64,000 nt of DNA from Hippasteria phrygiana (Eukaryota; Echinodermata; Asteroidea; Valvatida; Goniasteridae), in NCBI GenBank assembly GCA_037893225.1, contig JAZGUH010000087.1:2108001-2172000 (forward strand). Reading direction: 5' to 3'. Below are positions 36,323 to 49,271 of this stretch, piece by piece; position 1 is the stretch's first letter, and the number at the start of each line of letters is the position of its first letter. The translations under genes and the position numbers were made by a program. The notes beneath the pieces are model-generated. The model was not told the DNA's origin. It saw only the letters and a program-made list of their open reading frames with translations, and did no database searches.

Positions 36323-39300
36323 GAATTTGACAGGCATGGAGCAATAAATAGAAGGTAATATGCACACAGATGTTGGCCGGAAAGAAAATAAACATTGCGA
36401 GGTTTGAATTTTCTCCACAAGTGTTAACTCTAAGAAGCCGCCGATAATTGCAACATGTAGCGCCAGATCTAAGCTATCCATACATGTCAAAATTACTGAA
36501 TTTGGTTGATATCTCATGCAATTATGAATGAGTAAAGCAAGTCCATACCCCAGGGAATTTGACATGCATGGAGCAATAAATAGAAGGTAACATGTACACA
36601 GATGTTGGCCGGAAAGAAAATAAACATTGCGAGGTTTGAATTTTCTCCACAAGTTTTAACTCTAGGAAGCCGCCGATGATTGCAACATGTAGCGCCAGAT
36701 CTAAGCTATCCATACATGTCAAAATTACTGTATTTGGTTGATATTTAATGCAATTATGAATGAGTAGAGCAAGTCATACCCCAGGGAATTTGACAGGCAT
36801 GGAACAATAAATAGAAGGTAATATGCACACAGATGTTGGCCGGAAAGAAAATAAACATTGCGAGGTTTGAATTTTCTCCACAAGTGTTAACTCTAAGAAG
36901 CCGCCGATAATTGCAACATGTAGCGCCAGATCTAAGCTATCCATACATGTCAAAATTACTGAATTTGGTTGATATTTCATGCAATTATGAATGAGTAAAG
37001 CAAGTCCATACCCCAGGGAATTTGACATGCATGGAGCAATAAATAGACGGTAACATGTACACAGATGTTGGCCGGAAAGAAAATAAACATTGCGAGGTTT
37101 GAATTTTCTCGACAAGTTTTAACTCTAGGAAGCCGCCGATGATTGCAACATGTAGCGCCAGATCTAAGCTATCCATACATGTCAAAATTACTGTATTTGG
37201 TTGATATTTCATGCAATTATGAATGAGTAGAGCAAGTCATACCCCAGGGAATTTGACAGGCATGGAGCAATAAATAGAAGGTAATATGCACACAGATGTT
37301 GGCCGGAAAGAAAATAAACATTGCGAGGTTTGAATTTTCTCCACAAGTTTTAACTCTAAGAAGCCGCCGATAATTGCAACATGTAGCGCCAGATCTAAGC
37401 TATCCATACATGTCAAAATTACTGAATTTGGTTGATATTTCATGCAATTATGAATGAGTAAAGCAAGTCATACCCTAGGGAATTTGACAGGCATGGAGCA
37501 ATAAATAGACGGTAATATGCACACAGATGTTGGCCGGAAAGAAAATAAACATTGCGAGGTTTGAATTTTCTCCACAAGTGTTAACTCTAAGAAGCCGCCG
37601 ATAATTGCAACATGTAGCGCCAGATCTAAGCTATCCATACATGTCAAAATTACTGAATTTGGTTGATATTTCATGCAATTATGAATGAGTAAAGCAAGTC
37701 ATACCCCAGGGAATTTGACATGCATGGAGCAATAAATAGACGGTAATATGCACACAGATGTTGGCCGGAAAGAAAATAAACATTGCGAGGTTTGAATTTT
37801 CTCCACAAGTGTTAACTCTAAGAAGCCGCCGATAATTGCAACATGTAGCGCCAGATCTAAGCTATCCATACATGTCAAAATTACTGAATTTGGTTGATAT
37901 CTCATGCAATTATGAATGAGTAAAGCAAGTCCATACCCCAGGGAATTTGACATGCATGGAGCAATAAATAGAAGGTAACATGTACACAGATGTTGGCCGG
38001 AAAGAAAATAAACATTGCGAGGTTTGAATTTTCTCCACAAGTTTTAACTCTAAGAAGCCGCCGATGATTGCAACATGTAGCGCCAGATCTAAGCTATCCA
38101 TACATGTCAAAATTACTGTATTTGGTTGATATTTAATGCAATTATGAATGAGTAGAGCAAGTCATACCCCAGGGAATTTGACAGGCATGGAGCAATAAAT
38201 AGAAGGTAATATGCACACAGATGTTGGCCGGAAAGAAAATAAACATTGCGAGGTTTGAATTTTCTCCACAAGTGTTAACTCTAAGAAGCCGCCGATAATT
38301 GCAACATGTAGCGCCAGATCTAAGCTATCCATACATGTCAAAATTACTGAATTTGGTTGATATTTCATGCAATTATGAATGAGTAAAGCAAGTCCATACC
38401 CCAGGGAATTTGACATGCATGGAGCAATAAATAGACGGTAACATGTACACAGATGTTGGCCGGAAAGAAAATAAACATTGCGAGGTTTGAATTTTCTCGA
38501 CAAGTTTTAACTCTAGGAAGCCGCCGATGATTGCAACATGTAGCGCCAGATCTAAGCTATCCATACATGTCAAAATTACTGTATTTGGTTGATATTTCAT
38601 GCAATTATGAATGAGTAGAGCAAGTCATACCCCAGGGAATTTGACAGGCATGGAGCAATAAATAGAAGGTAATATGCACACAGATGTTGGCCGGAAAGAA
38701 AATAAACATTGCGAGGTTTGAATTTTCTCCACAAGTTTTAACTCTAAGAAGCCGCCGATAATTGCAACATGTAGCGCCAGATCTAAGCTATCCATACATG
38801 TCAAAATTACTGAATTTGGTTGATATTTCATGCAATTATGAATGAGTAAAGCAAGTCATACCCTAGGGAATTTGACAGGCATGGAGCAATAAATAGAAGG
38901 TAATATGCACACAGATGTTGGCCGGAAAGAAAATAAACATTGCGAGGTTTGAATTTTCTCCACAAGTGTTAACTCTAAGAAGCCGCCGATAATTGCAACA
39001 TGTAGCGCCAGATCTAAGCTATCCATACATGTCAAAATTACTGAATTTGGTTGATATTTCATGCAATTATGAATGAGTAAAGCAAGTCCATACCCCAGGG
39101 AATTTGACATGCATGGAGCAATAAATAGACGGTAACATGTACACAGATGTTGGCCGGAAAGAAAATCAACATTGCGAGGTTTGAATTTTCTCCACAAGTT
39201 TTAACTCTAGGAAGCCGCCGATGATTGCAACATGTAGCGCCAGATCTAAGCTATCCATACATGTCAAAATTACTGAATTTGGTTGATATTTCATGCAATT

Positions 39301-40487
39301 ATGAATGAGTAAAGCAAGTCATACCCCAGGGAATTTGACATGCATGGAGCAATAAATAGACGGTAATATGCACACAGATGTTGGCCGGAAAGAAAATAAA
39401 CATTGCGAGGTTTGAATTTTCTCCACAAGTTTTAACTCTAGGAAGCCGCCGATGATTGCAACATGTAGCGCCAGATCTAAGCTATCCATACATGTCAAAA
39501 TTACTGTATTTGGTTGATATTTCATGAAATTATGAATGAGTAAAGCAAGTCATACCCTAGGGAATTTGACAGGCATGGAGCAATAAATAGAAGGTAATAT
39601 GCACACAGATGTTGGCCGGAAAGAAAATAAACATTGCGAGGTTTGAATTTTCTCCACAAGTGTTAACTCTAAGAAGCCGCCGATAATTGCAACATGTAGC
39701 GCCAGATCTAAGCTATCCATACATGTCAAAATTACTGAATTTGGTTGATATCTCATGCAATTATGAATGAGTAAAGCAAGTGCATACCCCAGGGAATTTG
39801 ACATGCATGGAGCAATAAATAGAAGGTAACATGTACACAGATGTTGGCCGGAAAGAAAATAAACATTGCGAGGTTTGAATTTTCTCCACAAGTTTTAACT
39901 CTAGGAAGCCGCCGATGATTGCAACATGTAGCGCCAGATCTAAGCTATCCATACGTGTCAAAATTACTGTATTTGGTTTATATTTCATGCAATTATGAAT
40001 GAGTAAAGCAAGTCATACCCTAGGGAATTTGACAGGCATGGAGCAATAAATAGAAGGTAATATGCACACAGATGTTGGCCGGAAAGAAAATAAACATTGC
40101 GAGGTTTGAATTTTCTCCACAAGTGTTAACTCTAAGAAGCCGCCGATAATTGCAACATGTAGCGCCAGATCTAAGCTATCCATACATGTCAAAATTACTG
40201 AATTTGGTTGATATTTCATGCAATTATGAATGAGTAAAGCAAGTCCATGCCCCAGCGAATTTGACATGAATGGAGCAATAAATAGACGGTAACATGTACA
40301 CAGATGTTGGCCGGAAAGAAAATAAACATTGCGAGGTTTGAATTTTCTCCACAAGTTTTAACTCTAGGAAGCCGCCGATGATTGCAACATGTAGCGCCAG
40401 ATCTAAGCTATCCATACATGTCAAAATTACTGTATTTGGTTGATATTTCATGCAATTATGAATGAGTAAAGCAAGTCATACCCTAGG
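36323..40487. repeat. Eighteen-unit block returning to m8-m12 (4,165 bp)
   Basis: Order: m1-m5, m6 with C31, m7/m1 hybrid, m2, m3, m4, m5, m6 (ending with the extra C), a B hybrid, m8, m9, m10 (T186), m11, m12. The m6(C31)-m7/m1-m2-m3-m4 stretch is shared with block C. Singletons include GGAACAATAA near 36,803, TCAAC at 39,167 and CATGCC near 40,250. It ends with the first m11-m12 pair since 17.6 kb. Confidence 0.8.
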
Positions 40488-43400
40488 GAATTTGACAGGC
40501 ATGGAGCAATAAATAGAAGGTAATATGCACACAGATGTTGGCCGGAAAGAAAATAAACATTGCGAGGTTTGAATTTTCTCCACAAGTGTTAACTCTAGGA
40601 AGCCGCCGATAATTGCAACATGTAGCGCCAGATCTAAGCTATCCATACATGTCAAAATTACTGAATTTGGTTGATATATCATGCAATTATGAATGAGTAA
40701 AGCAAGTCCATACCCCAGGGAATTTGACATGCATGGAGCAATAAATAGAAGGTAACATGTACACAGATGTTGGCCGGAAAGAAAATAAACATTGCGAGGT
40801 TTGAATTTTCTCCACAAGTGTTAACTCTAGGAAGCCGCCGATGATTGCAACATGTAGCGCCAGATCTAAGCTATCCATACATGTCAAAATTACTGTATTT
40901 GGTTGATATTTAATGCAATTATGAATGAGTAGAGCAAGTCATACCCCAGGGAATTTGACAGGCATGGAGCAATAAATAGAAGGTAATATGCACACAGATG
41001 TTGGCCGGAAAGAAAATAAACATTGCGAGGTTTGAATTTTCTCCACAAGTGTTAACTCTAAGAAGCCGCCGATAATTGCAACATGTAGCGCCAGATCTAA
41101 GCTATCCATACATGTCAAAATTACTGAATTTGGTTGATATTTCATGCAATTATGAATGAGTAAAGCAAGTCATACCCCAGGGAATTTGACATGCATGGAG
41201 CAATAAATAGACGGTAATATGCACACAGATGTTGGCCGGAAAGAAAATAAACATTGCGAGGTTTGAATTTTCTCCACAAGTTTTAACTCTAGGAAGCCGC
41301 CGATGATTGCAACATGTAGCGCCAGATCTAAGCTATCCATACATGTCAACATTACTGAATTTGGTTGATATTTCATGCAATTATGAATGAGTAAAGCAAG
41401 TCATACCCCAGGGAATTTGACATGCATGGAGCAATAAATAGACGGTAATATGCACACAGATGTTGGCCGGAAAGAAAATAAACATTGCGAGGTTTGAATT
41501 TTCTCCACAAGTTTTAACTCTAGGAAGCCGCCGATGATTGCAACATGTAGAGCCAGATCTAAGCTATCCATACATGTCAAAATTACTGTATTTGGTTGAT
41601 ATTTCATGAAATTATGAATGAGTAAAGCAAGTCATACCCTAGGGAATTTGACAGGCATGGAGCAATAAATAGAAGGTAATATGCACACAGATGTTGGCCG
41701 GAAAGAAAATAAACATTGCGAGGTTTGAATTTTCTCCACAAGTGTTAACTCTAAGAAGCCGCCGATAATTGCAACATGTAGCGCCAGATCTAAGCTATCC
41801 ATACATGTCAAAATTACTGAATTTGGTTGATATCTCATGCAATTATGAATGAGTAAAGCAAGTCCATACCCCAGGGAATTTGACATGCATGGAGCAATAA
41901 ATAGAAGGTAACATGTACACAGATGTTGGCCGGAAAGAAAATAAACATTGCGAGGTTTGAATTTTCTCCACAAGTTTTAACTCTAGGAAGCCGCCGATGA
42001 TTGCAACATGTAGCGCCAGATCTAAGCTATCCATACGTGTCAAAATTACTGTATTTGGTTGATATTTAATGCAATTATGAATGAGTAGAGCAAGTCATAC
42101 CCCAGGGAATTTGACAGGCATGGAGCAATAAATAGAAGGTAATATGCACACAGATGTTGGCCGGAAAGAAAATAAACATGGCGAGGTTTGAATTTTCTCC
42201 ACAAGTTTTAACTCTAAGAAGCCGCCGATAATTGCAACATGTAGCGCCAGATCTAAGCTATCCATACATGTCAAAATTACTGAATTTGGTTGATATTTCA
42301 TGCAATTATGAATGAGTAAAGCAAGTCATACCCCAGGGAATTTGACAGGCATGGAGCAATAAATAGAAGGTAATATGCACACAGATGTTGGCCGGAAAGA
42401 AAATAAACATTGCGAGGTTTGAATTTTCTCCACAAGTGTTAACTCTAAGAAGCCGCCGATAATTGCAACATGTAGCGCCAGATCTAAGCTATCCATACAT
42501 GTCAAAATTACTGTATTTGGTTGATATTTCATGCAATTATGAATGAGTAGAGCAAGTCATACCCCAGGGAATTTGACAGGCATGGAGCAATAAATAGAAG
42601 GTAATATGCACACAGATGTTGGCCGGAAAGAAAATAAACATTGCGAGGTTTGAATTTTCTCCACAAGTTTTAACTCTAGGAAGCCGCCGATGATTGCAAC
42701 ATGTAGCGCCAGATCTAAGCTATCCATACATGTCAACATTACTGAATTTGGTTGATATTTCATGCAATTATGAATGAGTAAAGCAAGTCATACCCCAGGG
42801 AATTTGACATGCATGGAGCAATAAATAGACGGTAATATGCACACAGATGTTGGCCGGAAAGAAAATAAACATTGCGAGGTTTGAATTTTCTCCACAAGTT
42901 TTAACTCTAGGAAGCCGCCGATGATTACATGTAGCGCCAGATCTAAGCTATCCATACATGTCAAAATTACTGTATTTGGTTGATATTTCATGCAATTATG
43001 AATGAGTAAAGCAAGTCATACCCTAGGGAATTTGACAGGCATGGAGCAATAAATAGAAGGTAATATGCACACAGATGTTGGCCGGAAAGAAAATAAACAT
43101 TGCGAGGTTTGAATTTTCTCCACAAGTGTTAACTCTAAGAAGCCGCCGATAATTGCAACATGTAGCGCCAGATCTAAGCTATCCATACATGTCAAAATTA
43201 CTGAATTTGGTTGATATCTCATGCAATTATGAATGAGTAAAGCAAGTCCATACCCCAGGGAATTTGACATGCATGGAGCAATAAATAGAAGGTAACATGT
43301 ACACAGATGTTGGCCGGAAAGAAAATAAACATTGCGAGGTTTGAATTTTCTCCACAAGTTTTAACTCTAGGAAGCCGCCGATGATTGCAACATGTAGCGC

Positions 43401-45340
43401 CAGATCTAAGCTATCCATACATGTCAACATTACTGAATTTGGTTGATATTTCATGCAATTATGAATGAGTAAAGCAAGTCATACCCCAGGGAATTTGACA
43501 TGCATGGAGCAATAAATAGACGGTAATATGCACACAGATGTTGGCCGGAAAGAAAATAAACATTGCGAGGTTTGAATTTTCTCCACAAGTTTTAACTCTA
43601 GGAAGCCGCCGATGATTGCAACATGTAGCGCCAGATCTAAGCTATCCATACATGTCAAAATTACTGTATTTGGTTTATATTTCATGCAATTATGAATGAG
43701 TAAAGCAAGTCATACCCTAGGGAATTTGACAGGCATGGAGCAATAAATAGAAGGTAATATGCACACAGATGTTGGCCGGAAAGAAAATAAACATTGCGAG
43801 GTTTGAATTTTCTCCACAAGTGTTAACTCTAAGAAGCCGCCGATAATTGCAACATGTAGCGCCAGATCTAAGCTATCCATACATGTCAAAATTACTGAAT
43901 TTGGTTGATATTTCATGCAATTATGAATGAGTAAAGCAAGTCCATACCCCAGCGAATTTGACATGAATGGAGCAATAAATAGACGGTAACATGTACACAG
44001 ATGTTGGCCGGAAAGAAAATAAACATTGCGAGGTTTGAATTTTCTCCACAAGTTTTAACTCTAGGAAGCCGCCGATGATTGCAACATGTAGCGCCAGATC
44101 TAAGCTATCCATACATGTCAAAATTACTGTATTTGGTTGATATTTCATGCAATTATGAATGAGTAGAGCAAGTCATACCCCAGGGAATTTGACAGGCATG
44201 GAGCAATAAATAGAAGGTAATATGCACACAGATGTTGGCCGGAAAGAAAATAAACATTGCGAGGTTTGAATTTTCTCCACAAGTTTTAACTCTAAGAAGC
44301 CGCCGATAATTGCAACATGTAGCGCCAGATCTAAGCTATCCATACATGTCAAAATTACTGAATTTGGTTGATATTTCATGCAATTATGAATGAGTAAAGC
44401 AAGTCATACCCCAGGGAATTTGACAGGCATGGAGCAATAAATAGAAGGTAATATGCACACAGATGTTGGCCGGAAAGAAAATAAACATTGCGAGGTTTGA
44501 ATTTTCTCCACAAGTGTTAACTCTAAGAAGCCGCCGATAATTGCAACATGTAGCGCCAGATCTAAGCTATCCCTACATGTCAAAATTACTGAATTTGGTT
44601 GATATTTCATGCAATTATGAATGAGTAAAGCAAGTCATACCCCAGGGAATTTGACATGCATGGAGCAATAAATAGACGGTAATATGCACACAGATGTTGG
44701 CCGGAAAGAAAATAAACATTGCGAGGTTTGAATTTTCTCCACAAGTTTTAACTCTAGGAAGCCGCCGATGATTGCAACATGTAGCGCCAGATCTAAGCTA
44801 TCCATACATGTCAACATTACTGAATTTGGTTGATATTTCATGCAATTATGAATGAGTAAAGCAAGTCATACCCCAGGGAATTTGACATGCATGGAGCAAT
44901 AAATAGACGGTAATATGCACACAGATGTTGGCCGGAAAGAAAATAAACATTGCGAGGTTTGAATTTTCTCCACAAGTTTTAACTCTAGGAAGCCGCCGAT
45001 GATTGCAACATGTAGCGCCAGATCTAAGCTATCCATACATGTCAAAATTACTGAATTTGGTTGATATTTCATGCAATTATGAATGAGTAAAGCAAGTCCA
45101 TACCCCAGGGAATTTGACATGCATGGAGCAATAAATAGACGGTAACATGTACACAGATGTTGGCCGGAAAGAAAATAAACATTGCGAGGTTTGAATTTTC
45201 TCCACAAGTTTTAACTCTAGGAAGCCGCCGATGATTGCAACATGTAGCGCCAGATCTAAGCTATCCATACATGTCAAAATTACTGTATTTGGTTGATATT
45301 TCATGCAATTATGAATGAGTAGAGCAAGTCATACCCCAGG
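40488..45340. repeat. Transition block with first m7* units (21 units, 4,853 bp)
   Basis: The order is irregular. From 41,182 units with A169C (GTCAACATT), which I call m7*, appear and recur to the right edge. The block includes a second ACGTGTC variant near 42,036 (the first is near 39,955), a singleton G at 42,180, the only short unit (228 bp) at 42,800-43,027, and one m11-m12 pair (43,722-44,184). No simple HOR period covers the whole block. Confidence 0.75.
42800..43027. repeat. 228-bp unit with a three-base deletion
   Basis: GATGATTGCAACATG is reduced to GATGATTACATG, so three bases are missing between 42,926 and 42,927. It is the only deletion of more than one base that I find in the window, and it is not seen in any neighbouring copy. 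Confidence 0.85.
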
Positions 45341-48300
45341 GAATTTGACAGGCATGGAGCAATAAATAGAAGGTAATATGCACACAGATGTTGGCCGGAA
45401 AGAAAATAAACATTGCGAGGTTTGAATTTTCTCCACAAGTTTTAACTCTAAGAAGCCGCCGATAATTGCAACATGTAGCGCCAGATCTAAGCTATCCATA
45501 CATGTCAAAATTACTGAATTTGGTTGATATTTCATGCAATTATGAATGAGTAAAGCAAGTCATACCCCAGGGAATTTGACAGGCATGGAGCAATAAATAG
45601 AAGGTAATATGCACACAGATGTTGGCCGGAAAGAAAATAAACATTGCGAGGTTTGAATTTTCTCCACAAGTGTTAACTCTAAGAAGCCGCCGATAATTGC
45701 AACATGTAGCGCCAGATCTAAGGTATCCATACATGTCAAAATTACTGAATTTGGTTGATATTTCATGCAATTATGAATGAGTAAAGCAAGTCATACCCCA
45801 GGGAATTTGACATGCATGGAGCAATAAATAGACGGTAATATGCACACAGATGTTGGCCGGAAAGAAAATAAACATTGCGAGGTTTGAATTTTCTCCACAA
45901 GTTTTAACTCTAGGAAGCCGCCGATGATTGCAACATGTAGCGCCAGATCTAAGCTATCCATACATGTCAACATTACTGAATTTGGTTGATATTTCATGCA
46001 ATTATGAATGAGTAAAGCAAGTCATACCCCAGGGAATTTGACATGCATGGAGCAATAAATAGACGGTAATATGCACACAGATGTTGGCCGGAAAGAAAAT
46101 AAACATTGCGAGGTTTGAATTTTCTCCACAAGTTTTAACTCTAGGAAGCCGCCGATGATTGCAACATGTAGCGCCAGATCTAAGCTATCCATACATGTCA
46201 AAATTACTGTATTTGGTTGATATTTCATGCAATTATGAATGAGTAAAGCAAGTCATACCCTAGGGAATTTGACAGGCATGGAGCAATAAATAGAAGGTAA
46301 TATGCACACAGATGTTGGCCGGAAAGAAAATAAACATTGCGAGGTTTGAATTTTCTCCACAAGTGTTAACTCTAAGAAGCCGCCGATAATTGCAACATGT
46401 AGCGCCAGATCTAAGCTATCCATACATGTCAAAATTACTGAATTTGGTTGATATCTCATGCAATTATGAATGAGTAAAGCAAGTCCATACCCCAGGGAAT
46501 TTGACATGCATGGAGCAATAAATAGAAGGTAACATGTACACAGATGTTGGCCGGAAAGAAAATAAACATTGCGAGGTTTGAATTTTCTCCACAAGTTTTA
46601 ACTCTAGGAAGCCGCCGATGATTGCAACATGTAGCGCCAGATCTAAGCTATCCATACATGTCAACATTACTGAATTTGGTTGATATTTCATGCAATTATG
46701 AATGAGTAAAGCAAGTCATACCCCAGGGAATTTGACATGCATGGAGCAATAAATAGACGGTAATATGCACACAGATGTTGGCCGGAAAGAAAATAAACAT
46801 TGCGAGGTTTGAATTTTCTCCACAAGTTTTAACTCTAGGAAGCCGCCGATGATTGCAACATGTAGCGCCAGATCTAAGCTATCCATACATGTCAAAATTA
46901 CTGTATTTGGTTGATATTTAATGCAATTATGAATGAGTAAAGCAAGTCATACCCTAGGGAATTTGACAGGCATGGAGCAATAAATAGAAGGTAATATGCA
47001 CACAGATGTTGGCCGGAAAGAAAATAAACATTGCGAGGTTTGAATTTTCTCCACAAGTGTTAACTCTAAGAAGCCGCCGATAATTGCAACATGTAGCGCC
47101 AGATCTAAGCTATCCATACATGTCAAAATTACTGAATTTGGTTGATATTTCATGCAATTATGAATGAGTAAAGCAAGTCCATACCCCAGCGAATTTGACA
47201 TGAATGGAGCAATAAATAGACGGTAACATGTACACAGATGTTGGCCGGAAAGAAAATAAACATTGCGAGGTTTGAATTTTCTCCACAAGTTTTAAATCTA
47301 GGAAGCCGCCGATGATTGCAACATGTAGCGCCAGATCTAAGCTATCCATACATGTCAAAATTACTGTATTTGGTTGATATTTCATGCAATTATGAATGAG
47401 TAAAGCAAGTCATACCCTAGGGAATTTGACAGGCATGGAGCAATAAATAGAAGGTAATATGCACACAGATGTTGGCCGGAAAGAAAATAAACATTGCGAG
47501 GTTTGAATTTTCTCCACAAGTGTTAACTCTAAGAAGCCGCCGATAATTGCAACATGTAGCGCCAGATCTAAGCTATCCATACATGTCAAAATTACTGAAT
47601 TTGGTTGATATTTCATGCAATTATGAATGAGTAGAGCAAGTCCATACCCCAGGGAATTTGACATGCATGGAGCAATAAATAGAAGGTAATATGCACACAG
47701 ATGTTGGCCGGAAAGAAAATAAACATTGCGAGGTTTGAATTTTCTCCACAAGTTTTAACTCTAAGAAGCCGCCGATGATTGCAACATGTAGCGCCAGATC
47801 TAAGCTATCCATACATGTCAAAATTACTGTATTTGGTTTATATTTCATGCAATTATGAATGAGTAAAGCAAGTCATACCCTAGGGAATTTGACAGGCATG
47901 GAGCAATAAATAGAAGGTAATATGCACACAGATGTTGGCCGGAAAGAAAATAAACATTGCGAGGTTTGAATTTTCTCCACAAGTGTTAACTCTAAGAAGC
48001 CGCCGATAATTGCAACATGTAGCGCCAGATCTAAGCTATCCATACATGTCAAAATTACTGAATTTGGTTGATATTTCATGCAATTATGAATGAGTAAAGC
48101 AAGTCATACCCTAGGGAATTTGACAGGCATGGAGCAATAAATAGAAGGTAATATGCACACAGATGTTGGCCGGAAAGAAAATAAACATTGCGAGGTTTGA
48201 ATTTTCTCCACAAGTGTTAACTCTAAGAAGCCGCCGATAATTGCAACATGTAGCGCCAGATCTAAGCTATCCATACATGCCAAAATTACTGAATTTGGTT

Positions 48301-49271
48301 GATATTTCATGCAATTATGAATGAGTAAAGCAAGTCATACCCCAGGGAATTTGACATGCATGGAGCAATAAATAGACGGTAATATGCACACAGATGTTGG
48401 CCGGAAAGAAAATAAACATTGCGAGGTTTGAATTTTCTCGACAAGTTTTAACTCTAGGAAGCCGCCGATGATTGCAACATGTAGCGCCAGATCTAAGCTA
48501 TCCATACATGTCAACATTACTGAATTTGGTTGATATTTCATGCAATTATGAATGAGTAAAGCAAGTCATACCCCAGGGAATTTGACATGCATGGAGCAAT
48601 AAATAGACGGTAATATGCACACAGATGTTGGCCGGAAAGAAAATAAACATTGCGAGGTTTGAATTTTCTCCACAAGTTTTAACTCTAGGAAGCCGCCGAT
48701 GATTGCAACATGTAGCGCCAGATCTAAGCTATCCATACATGTCAAAATTACTGTATTTGGTTGATATTTCATGCAATTATGAATGAGTAAAGCAAGTCAT
48801 ACCCTAGGGAATTTGACAGGCATGGAGCAATAAATAGAAGGTAATATGCACACAGATGTTGGCCGGAAAGAAAATAAACATTGCGAGGTTTGAATTTTCT
48901 CCACAAGTTTTAACTCTAGGAAGCCGCCGATGATTGCAACATGTAGCGCCAGATCTAAGCTATCCATACATGTCAAAATTACTGAATTTGGTTGATATTT
49001 CATGCAATTATGAATGAGTAAAGCAAGTCCATACCCCAGGGAATTTGACATGCATGGAGCAATAAATAGACGGTAACATGTACACAGATGTTGGCCGGAA
49101 AGAAAATAAACATTGCGAGGTTTGAATTTTCTCCACAAGTTTTAACTCTAGGAAGCCGCCGATGATTGCAACATGTAGCGCCAGATCTAAGCTATCCATA
49201 CATGTCAAAATTACTGTATTTGGTTGATATTTCATGCAATTATGAATGAGTAGAGCAAGTCATACCCCAGG
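45341..49271. repeat. 17-unit HOR, first copy (3,931 bp)
   Basis: Order by markers: m5, m6-type, m7*, m8, m9, m10/m7*, B unit with A193 and A213, m11, m12, A unit with G213 and extra C, B unit with A31, T37 and T186, m6, m6 with C165, m7* with G94, m8, A unit ending with extra C, m4-type with C94. Lengths are 231 except four of 232. It matches the next copy at 3,931 bp with few differences, e.g. GGTATCC near 45,723 and TAAATCT near 47,296. Confidence 0.84.

Noticed and set aside
45540..45770. A 76-codon minus-strand frame in a different reading frame from the others
   Set aside because: It exists only because the singleton C-to-G change at 45,723 removes a stop codon in one unit. A single substitution in one of 276 units is not evidence for a gene.
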